From: Diospyros lotus
Taxonomy: Eukaryota > Streptophyta > Magnoliopsida > Ericales > Ebenaceae
Length of the DNA stretch: 64,000 bases
NCBI RefSeq assembly: GCF_014633365.1
Contig: NC_068350.1
Location: 5,658,501 to 5,722,500 of the forward strand
Direction of reading: 5' to 3'
Shown here piece after piece: positions 25,061-35,842 of the stretch (positions within the stretch are counted from its first letter, which is position 1; each line of letters starts with the position of its first letter). The notes beneath the pieces are model-generated. The model saw only the letters and a list, made by a program, of their open reading frames with translations. It had not been told where the DNA came from and made no database searches. The translations under genes and the position numbers were made by a program.

Positions 25061-25872
25061 TAAAATTTTTAATTTTGTTTTAATTTTAGCGGCGGTTTCT
25101 AAAACCACTGCTAAAATTAAAAGTTTTTATTTTTTAAAACATTTTAGCGGCGGTTTTAGAAACCACGCTAAAATTAAAAATTTTAATTTTTTTTAATTTT
25201 TGCAGCGATTGAAAAATCGCCGCTATATATTTTAAAAACCGTCGCTAAATCACTAATTTTGTAAACCGCCGCAAAAAATATGATTTGCGGCTATTATTCC
25301 AGCGATTGGTCAAAACCACCTCTAAATGCTTCGCGACGGCTGATTTAGCAGCGGTTAAAAACTGCCGCTAAATGCAAAAAAAAAAAATCACCTCTAAATG
25401 CCAGTTTTTTTGTAGTGAATCCATAATAAATACTAATCATGCATTTCTCTTTCCAATTCACCATAAAAAATTCTAGAATATCATTCTAATATTTTTGGAT
25501 TTTAAAAAAAAAAATTGAAGATAACTTATCTTCCCGCAGAGTGATTCGGTATTCTTCTATACTGCGATGAAGTCTCAATTTGCGTATCCCACAATGTATT
25601 TTGCTATAAATTTTCACACGAACTACTAAACCCAACCTATAGGATTTTTCTAGAAATTTTTGGTATTTTTCTCTATATTCTTTCTTTCTCTTTCTCAAAT
25701 CTCTCTCTTACTCTCAAATTCTTCTTTTTTACAACCTTTCTCTTTCTAATTCAAGTCCTCCAACCTTTCAAGTTTTCTTTATTTATAGAGGTTGAATTAA
25801 GTTTAGTATAATTGTAGTGATTCACTATCTTTTATTATTTTATCATTTTTTTAATTATTTTTTTACTAAATC

Positions 25873-26651
25873 TGTAACATCCCATATCGAGCGATAGGAA
25901 GAACTGGAACAACTTACCCTGATGGGCCTACGCGAACTTCCCAGGGGGGTCACCCATCCCTGGATTACCCCAGGTTAAGCATGCTTAACTTGGGAGTTCT
26001 TTGCCAACATTCAGCCCAAAAGGTATCCAGCTGGTGTTGTTTCCTTTCTTACACTATCCTCGATATATACTAACTTCTCTGGGCTCTCGGGGTATTACAT
26101 TCTCCCCCCCTTAAGCACATGACGTCCTCGTCATGCGACCTTACAACTGGTCCCAGACCTTCTCCCCTTGGGGGCTGCCTTCCTAGAAGCCTGCCAGAAG
26201 CCGCTCATTGTACAAGCCCTCGAAGCGGGATGTTACAAGTGGTATCAGAGCCGACCTTTGGCGAAGGCGGTCCGATGAGGGCGGGGAGTGGCGCCGGGGC
26301 TTGAGGGCTTGTACAATGAGCGGCTTCTGGCAGGCTTCTAGGATGGCAGCCCCCAAGGGGAGAAGGTCTAGGACCAGTTGTAAGGTCGCATGACGAGGAC
26401 GTCATGTGCTTAAGGGGGGGAGAATGTAATACCCCGAGAGCCCAGAGAAGTTAGTATATATCGAGGATAGTGTAAGAAAGGAAACAACACCAGCTGGATA
26501 CCTTTTGGGCTGAATGTTGGCAAAGAACTCCCAAGTTAAGCGTGCTTAACCTGGGGCAATCCAAGGATGGGTGACCCCCCTGGGAAGTTCGTGTAGGCCT
26601 ATCAGGGTAAGTTGTTCCGGTCCTTCCTATCGCTCGATGCGGGATGTTACA
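25873..26651. repeat. Large palindrome at the left end of the Cassandra array
   Basis: The minus-oriented LTR and part of its internal region (25873-26218) are the inverted copy of 26305-26651. The centre lies near 26262. At about 26218-26220 the sequence switches to 'gaagcgggatgttacaagtggtatcagagcc', the end of a plus-oriented LTR and its primer site. Confidence 0.85.
26526..26600 (+). promoter_or_regulatory. 5S rRNA-like Pol III promoter segment in a Cassandra LTR
   Basis: AACTCCCAAGTTAAGCGTGCTT, then GGATGGGTGACC and CTGGGAAGTTCGTG, match the A box and C box regions of plant 5S rRNA. The same segment recurs in each of the six array LTRs and in both LTRs at 8332-8970. In Cassandra this region is known to fold like 5S RNA and to carry the internal Pol III promoter. 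It is not a functional 5S gene, since the first third of 5S does not match. Confidence 0.85.
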
Positions 26652-28376
26652 AGTGGTATCAGAGTCGACCCCCGAGCCTCTAAGCGCGGTGGTGGGGCAA
26701 ACCTCAGCGAGGAGGCTGAGTCCCCGAGGGGGGGTGTGTGTAGGCACCTTAGGCAAATCCCACATCGGCCATGCATCGGGGGGAGATCTGGAACCGGTTG
26801 TAAGGTCGCATAACGAGGACGTCATGTGCTTAAGGGGGGAGAATGTAATACCCCGAGAGCCCAGAGAAGTTAGTATATATCGAGGATAGTGTAAGAAAGG
26901 AAACAACACCAGCTGGATACCTTTTGGGCTGAATGTTGGCAAAGAACTCCCAAGTTAAGCGTGCTTGACCTGGGGCAATCCAGGGATGGGTGACCCCCCT
27001 GGGAAGTTCGTGTAGGCCCATCAGGGTAAGTTGTTCCGGTCCTTCCTATCGCTTGAACGGGATGTTACAAATGGTATCAGAGCCGACCCCGAGCCTCTGA
27101 GCGCGGTGGTGGGGTAAACCTCAGCGAGGAGGCTGAGTCCCGAGAGGGGCGTGAGGCCCCTATGGGGGGTGCGTGTAGGCACCTTAGGCGAATCCCACAT
27201 CGGCCATGCAAGGGGGGAGAGATCTGGGACCGGTTGTAAGGTCGCATGACGAGGACGTCATGTGCTTAAGGGGGGGAGAATGTAATACCCCGAGAGCCCA
27301 GAGAAATTAGTATATAACGAGGATAGTGTAAGAAAGGAAACAACACCAGCTGGATACCTTTTGGGCTGAATGTTGGCAAAGAACTCCCAAGTTAAGCGTG
27401 CTTGACCTGGGGCAATCCAAGGATGGGTGACCCCCTTGGGAAGTTCGTGTAGGCCCATCAGGGTAAGTTGTTCCGGTCCTTCCTATCGCTCGATCAGGAT
27501 GTTACAGGTGGTATCAGAGCTGACCCTTGGCGAAGGCGGTCCGATGAGGGCGGGGAGTGACGCCGGGGCTTGAGGGCCTGTACAAGGAGCGGCTTCTGGC
27601 AGGCTTCTAGGATGGCTGCCCCCAAGGGGAGAAGGTCTGGGACCAGTTGTAAGGTCGCATGACGAGGACGTCATGTGCTCAAGGGGGGAGAATGTAATAC
27701 CCCAGGGAGCCCAGAGGAGAATAGTATATGTCGAGGATAGGTAAGGAAGGAAACAACACCAGCTAGATACCTTTTGAGCTGAATGTTGGTAAAGAACTCC
27801 CAAGTTAAGCGTGCTTGACCTGGGGTAATCCAGGGATGGGTGACCCCCCTGGGAAGTTCGCGTAGGCCCATCAGGGTAAGTTGTTCCGATTCTTCCTATC
27901 GCTCGAAGCGGGATGTTACAAGTGGTATCAGAGCCAACCCCCGAGCCTCTGAGCGCGGTGGTGGGGCAAACCTCAGCGAGGAGGCTGAGTCCCGAGAGGG
28001 GCGTGAGGCCCCTAAGGGGGGTGCGTGTAGGCACCTTAGGCGAATCTCACATCGGCCATGCAAGAGGGGAGAGATCTGGGACCGGTTGTAAGGTCGCATG
28101 ACGAGGACGTCATGTGCTTAAGGGGGGGAGAATGTAATACCCTGAGAGCCCAGAAAAGTTAGAATATATCGAGGATAGTGTAAGAAAGGAAACAACACCA
28201 GCTGGATACCTTTTGGGTTGAATGTTGGCAAAGAACTCCCAAGTTAAGCGTGCTTGACCTGGGTAATCCAGGGATGGGTGACCCCCCTGGGAAGTTCGCG
28301 TAGGCCCATCAGGGTAAGTTGTTCCGATTCTTCCTATCGCTCGAAGCGGGATGTTACAAAATCTCACTCATAATTT

Positions 28377-28690
28377 TTAATTATTTGTCCATACTCTACT
28401 TTATCTTCCACGTTTCTCCATTAATTCACCCATTATCTTTGATTATTTGGCCACACTCTACTTTGTCTCCCACATTTCTCCATTAATTCATCCATTATCT
28501 TTGATTATTTATCCACACCATATTTTGTCTCCCACATTTCTCCATTAATTCACCAATTATCTTTGATTATTTGTCAACATCATATTTTGTCTCCCACATT
28601 TCTCCATTAATTCACCCATTATCTTTAATTATTTGTCCACACTCTACTTTGTTTCCACATTTCTCCATTTTTCACCCACTATCTTTAATT
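28377..28690. repeat. 62-bp tandem repeat, five copies, in the U3 of LTR E2
   Basis: The unit 'ttgattatttgtccacactctactttgtctcccacatttctccattaattcacccattatct' starts near 28377, 28439, 28501, 28563 and 28625, a regular 62-base step. A second short repeat ('cttagcccattaactctaagcccatttacttaacattt', about 53 bp, four copies) follows at about 28755-28930. Confidence 0.9.
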
Positions 28691-29032
28691 ATTTTTTACT
28701 TTAATTATTTTCAATTAAATCTTATTTTGAATAGACTATTTTATTTAGCCTTTCATTTCTCAACTTAGCCCATTAACTATAAGTCCATTTACTTAGCCTT
28801 TTCTTTTTCAATTTAGCCCACTAATTCTAAGCTCATTTACTTAACATTTTTTTTTTTAACTTAGCCTATTAACTCTAAGCCCATTTACTTAACATTTCAT
28901 TTTTCAAGTTAACCCACTAACTCTAAACCTATTAGTTTTCTCAATTATAATCTCTAATGGATGTCAAAAAAAATATTTTAAATACAAAAATTAATTACTA
29001 TTATTTTCAAAATACTAGGATATTACATAGGA

Positions 29033-30647
29033 CATCCGAAAGAAGGTCTTTCCAAATTGGAACACAGAAACATACATATCCAAAAAAAAAACTTCATATT
29101 ATAAACATACTCATTTCTAATATGAGCGATGGTCATTCTTACAACATTTCTTAAAGCTTTTAAAGCCATACACTAAACAAAATAAACAAAGGCGCCATTA
29201 ACATACAAAAATAAATAACCTTTGACACCGACCTCCACACAAATTCCAAAATCTTTAGGTCGGGCGAAATCTTTGTACACGTCTACAATCAACTTCAAGC
29301 CCCTACTAGACTCCGCTTTTGCTATAGATTTTCCCTTACCTGAAATGACAACAAGCAAATAAGTGAGCCACAAACCTCAACAAGCATAAATATAGCAAAG
29401 GGAATCAGATATATGGATCCCTGAAGTCATGCATAAGATAATAGTCAATGAAAGACTTTTACCCGACATTTAGCACAAAGTTTTAGATCATGCCTTCTAC
29501 ATTATTAATACCTGAACAATTGGTATTTTATCACTTAGCAGCAAGGCACACATGCAACTCATAGAGTGATATTTGCACAATTTAAATGTTGGCATAAAAC
29601 CCATTTCTTTCCATATGTGACTCATAGCACAAGAAGCTACCAATTCATGCTCATGTAATTTTTATATAATGATAGGAATACATGCACCACATTGGTCCTC
29701 TAAGCCTTCACATACATGACTAGAATGCATACATATATATCGAAATCTGTCAACCACCATAGTGGCAAGAGCATTACCTGTTGAGTTTATGGCCACCTCA
29801 CCCGTGCCAGGCGCTCAATAGGATATCCCGTCTTACACTTGCGAAACTTAGCCGCTGTGCCAAAATAATAATAAGAGGTGCAAAAATAATGATAGCAATG
29901 CATCACACAAGAGAAGAGATTTTCGTGGACATACCAACCAAAAACATTACATAACAACTTCCCAAAACATGATCGTTATGGGTAATATAGATTTAGGAAA
30001 GCCTTACCTGACTCAAACCATAACCAAAGTATATCATATTATATATCAAATTAAATCCCTCGAAGTCTAGTTTATGACTCTTCAAACGGATTACAATTCT
30101 GAGTTCTACATCAAAAGTTATAGCCAAAAAAGCGAAGCACGCACGGTGTAGTCAAACCGCTATCGAGTCGACTCGAGGGCAAATCCGAGTCGACTTGCCC
30201 AAAACCGAGTCGACTCGGCCCGAGTCGACTTGACCTCCTAAACGAGTCGACTTGGCCAAAAACAGGGGAAAAAGTCCCAAAGAATCCAGCTTCGGCCGAG
30301 TCGACTTACCCTACCAACAAGTCTACTCGGCACAACCAAAAATGCACAAAATGAAAACAAAACACCCAAAACCAACCATGGCTAATCTCCTAACCCCCAA
30401 GTTTCCATTCCATGAATGAAAGATGGGGAAGAACAAGCCTCATAGAGATCCAAACAACAAGATCCAATGACTTCTTTGGAGGAAACCCACATTTAATAAA
30501 AGATGGAGACAACCATCAACTCAAGTTTTCAAAACATCATTTGGAGATATGAACATATGAACTTGGCTAAACATAAAGATATAATCTTGCATCAAAAGAT
30601 AGGAGAAATGAAGAAGAATGCTTGCCTTTGGATGGAGAGACCAAGAA
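29033..30647 (-). mobile_element. Decayed LTR fragment (X), Tekay/Del-like, interrupted by the Gypsy element
   Basis: The stretch has no gene. Phrases such as 'gagcattacctgttgagtttatggccacctcacccgtgccaggcgctcaataggatatcccgtctta' resemble long LTRs of plant Tekay/Del Gypsy elements as I know them. Its left end joins the flank of E2, and the Gypsy element's LTR begins at 30648. It also contains a cluster of GTCGAC motifs (30165-30330). Confidence 0.5.
30165..30335. repeat. Cluster of GAGTCGACTYG motifs
   Basis: Six copies of gagtcgact(c/t)(g/t) and one variant (aagtctactcgg) occur within 170 bases, spaced by 15-60 bases. Each core GTCGAC is palindromic. Function unknown. Confidence 0.8.
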
Positions 30648-31226
30648 GATTTGGACAGTAGGCTGGACAGGGACCCGTGGTGGTATGCCGGGAGCGTCTC
30701 CGGCGGGCGGCGGTAAAGGAGTATCTGATTATATTTTTCTTGTCCTCCTCCCTTGCCCCTCATGGTCTCTTTGATTTCCATTTATCTTGAGGGGCTTTTA
30801 CAATCTAGATAATATATAAAAATACAGTGTTTGTATAATGGGGGACAAATAGTTCTTACCGCCTTCGCAAGACCGGGAGTGGGATCCTCATTACGAGGGG
30901 CATGGGCTGTTACAGATAAAGTGATCGGACCCTACCTCTGACTTCTCAGCAGCTTTGCCGCTCATGCGAGCTGGAGGTTTTAGGCGAGCGACCTGGATGG
31001 TCCAGCGATCTGGAGGATATTTCAGGAGCTCGTTAGTCGATTGCTCCGAGCTCGTTGGGGGATTACCGGGAGCTCGCCATATGCTCGCTTTACGAGTTCC
31101 GGATCTTTGGTGGAGGCTGGACCTTCCTTGACGAGGTCGTCCGGGCCTTCTTGGCCTTGGGTGATTGGGCCGGTCTATTGGACCGAGTCTGGCCCATGCG
31201 GGGTGATGCGGGAAATACATATAACA
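30648..31226 (-). repeat. 3' LTR of the Tat-like Gypsy element
   Basis: On the minus strand it begins TGTTATATGTATTTCC and ends near CTGTCCAAATC. A minus-strand TATA-like stretch (tttttatatatta) lies near 30808-30822, placing U3 to its right and R-U5 to its left. The outer terminus does not show a clear CA. Confidence 0.88.
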
Positions 31227-31240
31227 TAAGCCCCCCAGTT
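31227..31240 (-). other. Polypurine tract of the Tat-like element
   Basis: The minus strand reads AACTGGGGGGCTTA immediately before the 3' LTR TGTTATATG. This fixes the inner LTR border. Confidence 0.85.
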
Positions 31241-31493
31241 CGCGGCACGATCTTCGTGCTGGGAACTGACGCGTGCCAGCTGTTCTTCCATCCCTCCGAC
31301 TTCTGTCCAATCACCTTAAGTCTCGTCGTTCCACGCAGCACGCTTTGTCGGCAGCGCATTTAATGCGCGCCCCCTCCCCATTTCTGCACATGATTACACT
31401 CGTGGGACCCACAAGCTGTTGTGCGGCCGCTAGATGCGGAGCATGTGATAAGTCGTCATTCGATCCGACGGTTGGGATGGACCAGGCCGTCAG

Positions 31494-31500
31494 TATAAAT
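31494..31500 (+). promoter_or_regulatory. TATA box of the antisense gene
   Basis: TATAAAT lies about 190 bases before a 5' UTR donor site (31681) and within the plus-strand leader. It is well placed for transcription of the spliced antisense gene that begins coding at 32018. Confidence 0.55.
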
Positions 31501-32017
31501 AGTGGGGAGTGTCCACCCGCTTCTTCTTTCACGCTATTTTGAAACTCCCTCAAATCTTTGCCTCCCTACTTTCTTTTTTTCTCTCTCGAGGCCTCCGTTA
31601 TCGCCGTGCTTTCAGACGTCTGCCGTTCTCGTCCGGTGCTTGGTACGAGTCCCCATTCAGTCGTCAAGCGCAGCTTTTAGGTAAGTTTGTCGTGACTTTC
31701 TTCTTCTTCTTGTGAGGCCGTCCACCGTTGGTTAGCCGTCGGTGGTTTCTCTGGCTTCGTCGATCGATGTCGTTCTCATTTTTGGAGAAACGGCACGATT
31801 CGGTTTGTCGTTTGCTGGGCCTTTGGGTCCAATGACCTTAGGATTAGCTTTTCATGGAACACCGGGCTTGCGGCTGCAGCCCCTCCGCCCTAGGCGGCAC
31901 CCCTTTTGCGAAGCGCTCGGCCTGGAAGACCTAGGGGACGTTTTAGGGTTTTTCTTCTAGTTTCTTGAGGTCTGGTTCGCGACTTGCGACCTGACTGTTC
32001 TCTCTTTTCCTTTGTAG

Positions 32018-34564
32018 ATGTCCGACCAACACCGTGGAAATTCAGGTCAAAAGCGCTGCAATTATATCGTAGGAGAAAACGACACTTCGAGCTCCGAAGA
32101 TTGTCTCATTATGGAGGGCCAAAATCTTGGGGGTGCGAGCTCGGGGTGCAGGGAGGTCGCCGTCCCGACCTCTCGGGAAACCGAGCTAAAGGTTCAAGAT
32201 CAGATCGCTGGTGGGAGTGCTAATCTTGCGGTCTTCAAGAGATTCTCGTCCAAGGCCAAGCTTCACGAGGTGATGACTTGTGCTCAGGAGTTTCGTCTCC
32301 CCAGGACCTGCCGAGTATACATCCCTGCATCGAGCTCCCATGTAGCCTACCCGCCAGCCAATTTCATAGCTATTAGCCCCCAACACCTCGAGTCTGGCTT
32401 TAGGTTCCCAATAGCCCCGTACCTTATCGCCCTCTTGAACGACGTCAAGCTCGCCCCCTTCCAACTAACACCGAATTCGTATGCCCAACTTACTTCTTTG
32501 GCCGTTTTATTCCTTATAAACAAACTTCCTCTCCCTTCGCCAAAACTGATAAGATTTTTATTTTCTTTCAAAAATGCCAAGGACGGGCTGTATTACCTGG
32601 CGGCTCGTCCTTCTCCGTACAAGGCCGCCCTTCCTCAGGGTAAAGCAAAGGGGAAGTCCAACGTGGGCGATTACAAGTCCAGTTGGTTCTTCGTGTCTTG
32701 CCCTTCCCTTTCTCTACTTAGGAATTGTAGCTTCGCACTGACCCCTGGTAAGAGAATATGAGCTCTCACAAATCTTTCCTTTGTTTCGAGAGTGCTTGCT
32801 TTAACTTGCTCATGCTTTGATGTAGATTTTGGGGGGAAGAAACCGATTTTATCGGCCGAGGAGACTGATATCCTTGGCAAACTTGTGGCTGCGGAGTCGA
32901 GCTCGGAGATTCTTGAACTTTCGGACGAGCTACTTCGCGAATACGAGCTCGCCCCTCCTCTTGGCACCGAGACTATCGAGGGAGATCATTTCAGGGACTT
33001 GGGTGCGGAGATTCTCCCTTCCGGCTTACAGCTCGCTGAGACGAACAGTTCAAGAGGGGAAGCCGACCAAGATGATAATATGGTTGATCTCGAGCTCCTC
33101 CAACCGAAGTGTCATAGGGCGAGGTCGAGCACTACGTCTTCCATAACCCCGAGCTATAGCTCGCGGGATGGCAGGTCGGAGCAGCCGCAGCCGCAATCAC
33201 GCCCTCAGCAGCAGCAAACCCAACAGTCGCGGGGGGGGCAGCAGGAGCAGCGGCAAAGAACACTGCCCCGTCAGCCCCAACAGTCAAAGCAAGCTCATCT
33301 GCAGCTGGGGCATCGGCCCCCTGCCTCCCGAGACCATGATTCGAGTGGAGCCCGTGGGAAGGAGGTCGCAGTGGAGGTTCGAGACGCTCCTGCTGCCAGC
33401 TCGAAACGGAAATCGGACCAGCTACAACAGGGGGAGGATATCAGGGCCAAACGGGTTAGGGTCCGTGAGAAGGAGCTGGCCGTGGAGGCCCTACCAGGAG
33501 GGGTCTTTGTTGGTCCCCTCCTGGATTCCGTGCCCAACTTCCTGGGTCCGAACTCGAAGCCCCTCGACGACCCGAAGTTAAAGGGAATCCCCCTTTGTGA
33601 TTTTGTCGCCCGTCACAGCCTGGTGGTAAGTAAGAATTCTTCGTACCTCGGTTTCTTAGCCTACTTTTTTAATGAGCTAACATTTCTTCTTTTGTAGACT
33701 TCTCTCGCTGCCGTGAAGCTCTGAGCTCAGTACAAAGATTTTGAGGAGCAGCTTCAGTCGGTGAGCATGTCCCGTCAGGCCGAAATAGCGAAGCTTGAGG
33801 ACGAGAAGAACGCCCAAAAGGCCGAAATAACGAAGCTCTCGGGCGAGAAGAAGGATCTCCAGGTCGAGCTCCTTGCCACTCAAAAGGAGGTGGAGGGTTG
33901 CTTGACGCGTCTGAGGATGGAGATCCAGAAGAATAAAGATCTCGACGAGGAGCTTCGCAGGTCGAAGAACATGTGGGAGCAAGCCAACTCCGGGCTCACC
34001 GGCGAGCTAAATGGAGCGAAGGCGGAGTTGCGGAGGGCTGAGGAGCGACTCAAATCAACCGAGGCAGAGCTTAGGGCGGCGAAGGAGGAGCAGACACGGG
34101 CGGATGATCGTGCCGTCCGATGCGAGGAGCTTGCCAAGAGGACCATTGACGATATAAGGGCGGAGGTCGGAGAGCGGATGGACGCGGCGTGTAGGGAGAT
34201 CAGATCCGACACCTGCTCGGCATTTCTGTACACCCTTTGGGTGAACCATCCTGAGATGGATTTCTCCTTCTTTGGTGCGCAGGCTGTCGAGGAGGTGGCT
34301 CGGTATGCTGCCGAGGCCGCGGAGGATGCTGATGATGCCAGTCCCCTTGACTCGTTTTTGGTCGCAACGCAAGCTCCTCAGGTCGGGGCCGAGCTATCCG
34401 GGGTCGCCGCGGCTCAGCCTGGTGAGACTGCCAAGGAGCCTCCTGTGGAGGTTGCCGAGGTTTGCCCAGCCGGGACTGTCGAGGTCGATCTCCAGCCGAC
34501 CCTACCTACTGAAGCTCGCCCTGTCGAGGTTGATCCTGCAAAACCGAACGCCCCTCTTAGCTAG
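32018..34564 (+). pseudogene. Antisense gene of the Tat-like element (putative gypsy-type transposon protein), three coding exons, one stop
   Basis: Coding exons are 32018-32747, 32826-33625 and 33698-34564. The introns start GTAAGA and GTAAGT and end GTAG, and both keep the frame. A 5' UTR intron (31681-32017, GTAAGT...TTTGTAG) ends directly before the ATG. The first exon has the globular region seen in plant 'putative gypsy type transposon' proteins (FIAISPQHLESGFRFPIAPY, FLINKLPLPSP). Exon 2 is Gln/Pro/Ser-rich and basic. Exon 3 is a long coiled coil (EIAKLEDEKNAQKAEITKLS), then an acidic Ala/Glu/Val-rich tail. One TGA (33721-33723, KL*AQY) breaks exon 3, probably from CGA. The antisense position between pol and the 3' LTR fits the Retand/Grande antisense ORF. 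Its biochemical function is unknown. Confidence 0.85.
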
Positions 34565-35842
34565 GATTCCCACATGTATTTTTTTTTTTTTGTAATGTGA
34601 GCTTCATCTAATAATAAAAATTGGCATTTTGTGCACGTTGCCTCAGATTTCTTCGCGAATTTAAGTTAACTCTGACGAGGTTTTGGCATGACGATTCTTG
34701 AATCATGTCTTGAAAGTAACTTCTTCATGGTATAACTTGAAAATTTCTTCAACAAAGCTCCCGTATTTTTGAAAGGTTCACTGATAAGGAACTTTTGAGT
34801 ATGTAACTTGATAATAAACTGTTCGAACATAGGTCCAGGTAGATCCAGAGTTTTATCAGCTTGTAGACTAACGCTCTTTAACTAGCTCGTTGATGATAGT
34901 TGTAATAATCAGCGCGAACACTCATACTTAGGCAATTTCCAGGAAACCCCGTTCGGCATATTTTGACGAAATAACGAGAGCCTTCCCGAGATATATGTAA
35001 AGTCGGATGGCCTTGTGATCTTGTCTAACATGTGGTGGCTGAGAAGCTCGTTATAGGGCGTGTGCCTGATAGGTCGCGAATGCTTTATTTTTAGCCAAGT
35101 TAAGACGGACCTCAGCTGATAGGGTCCAATACGCAAAGTTTGCTACGGTATGAGATTATGCCATGGCCTCGGCCGGCATGTTGAGGCTTTAATAAGTTTT
35201 CAATAAATTGGGAGCGAACACTCAGGTAGGTCGCAGACCATGGCTTTAAGCCAAGATAGGAGGACCCCAGCTAGTGAAAGCGCAGCCTGTACCACCAAGT
35301 TATATGTTCAGGCGGGTCATAGAGTGACCCCAGCTAACACACCATGGCTTGTTATTTCGTTTAACTCGTACGGCCGGGATATGTGTCCAGGTAGGTCGCG
35401 TTACGGCCTCAGCTAACACCCAGTGGCTTCTACAAGTTTTATTTGAACTGAGAGGGAAACACCCAGGTAGGTCGCAGACCATGGCTTTAAGCCAAGATAA
35501 AAGGACCTCGGCTAGCGAACCCAAGCTCGGGGTTACTTGTGGAAGTGGTTGCTCAGTAGGTTCCAAACCATGACATAAAGTCAAGATGATTGGTTCTCAG
35601 CTCGCAAACCACGACCTGAGGGAGGGACCAAGGTGAATGCTCGGTTAAGCCGTTGACCGTAGCGCCGCAGCTAGGTTATTTAGGCCTCAGCTGGCAAACC
35701 ATGGCTTCTCGACCCCTCGTTACGGGGGCATTCAATCGAATACCAATAAGAATAAAGTGTAATGAAAGTTCATAAATTCTGACCAGAATCATGAAAGTCA
35801 TTCGTAATGAAAAAGACGGAGCATAGGCAAGAACGATTACAT
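34565..35842. repeat. Non-coding spacer with degenerate repeats between the antisense gene and pol
   Basis: An AATAAA signal for the antisense gene lies near 34613. From about 34830 a motif family recurs: 'caggtaggtcgcagaccatggctttaagccaagata.aaggacc.c.gctag' at 35222-35275 and 35463-35516, with shorter copies at 35390 and 35630-35700. No sustained reading frame is present. Such repeat-rich spacers are usual in Tat-lineage elements. Confidence 0.75.

Larger units (their letters stand above)
22801..25417. mobile_element. Non-autonomous CACTA (En/Spm-type) DNA transposon
   Basis: Terminal inverted repeats CACTACAAAAAAA and TTTTTTTGTAGTG are flanked by the 3-bp duplication AAT (22798-22800 and 25418-25420). 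Sub-terminal regions hold many copies of motifs such as tttagcggcggtttt and aaaccgtcgctaaa in both orientations (22825-23000 and 25080-25370), the usual transposase-binding arrangement of CACTA elements. No transposase frame is present. A Helitron lies inside. Confidence 0.93.
25873..28358 (+). mobile_element. Cassandra TRIM array: six LTRs, first one inverted
   Basis: A single target duplication AAATC (25868-25872 and 28359-28363) brackets the whole array. One LTR is in minus orientation (25873-26099). Five follow in plus orientation: 26425-26651, 26844-27069, 27281-27506, 27693-27920 and 28133-28358. Plus-strand LTRs start TGTAATACCCC and end GATGTTACA, are followed by a TGGTATCAGAGC primer site, and are preceded by AAGGGGGGAGAA. 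Internal segments are of two kinds. No protein is encoded; short open frames here come from repeated non-coding DNA. Confidence 0.92.
21572..29027 (-). mobile_element. Solo LTR E2 with nested CACTA, Helitron and Cassandra array
   Basis: It starts TGTAACGCCCC and ends GGATATTACA. TAGGA is duplicated at 21567-21571 and 29028-29032. Without the nested CACTA (22801-25417) and Cassandra array (25873-28358) it measures about 2.35 kb, close to the related LTR at 41764-44318. A minus-strand TATA box (ctataaataaag) lies near 25777-25789, so transcription would run leftward. There are no internal coding domains, hence a solo LTR. It probably belongs to a Gypsy (Tekay/Del-like) family, judged only from its general form. 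Confidence 0.85.

Noticed and set aside
26526..26600. A true 5S rRNA gene
   Set aside because: Only the internal promoter part matches plant 5S; the 5' third differs and flanks are LTR sequence with primer site and polypurine tract.
26119..28101. Many short ORFs on both strands
   Set aside because: They repeat in each Cassandra unit, which is a non-coding TRIM.
31055..31710. Overlapping ORFs on both strands near the Gypsy 3' LTR
   Set aside because: They fall within the LTR and the untranslated leader of the antisense gene, and the LTR part recurs at 41576-41944.
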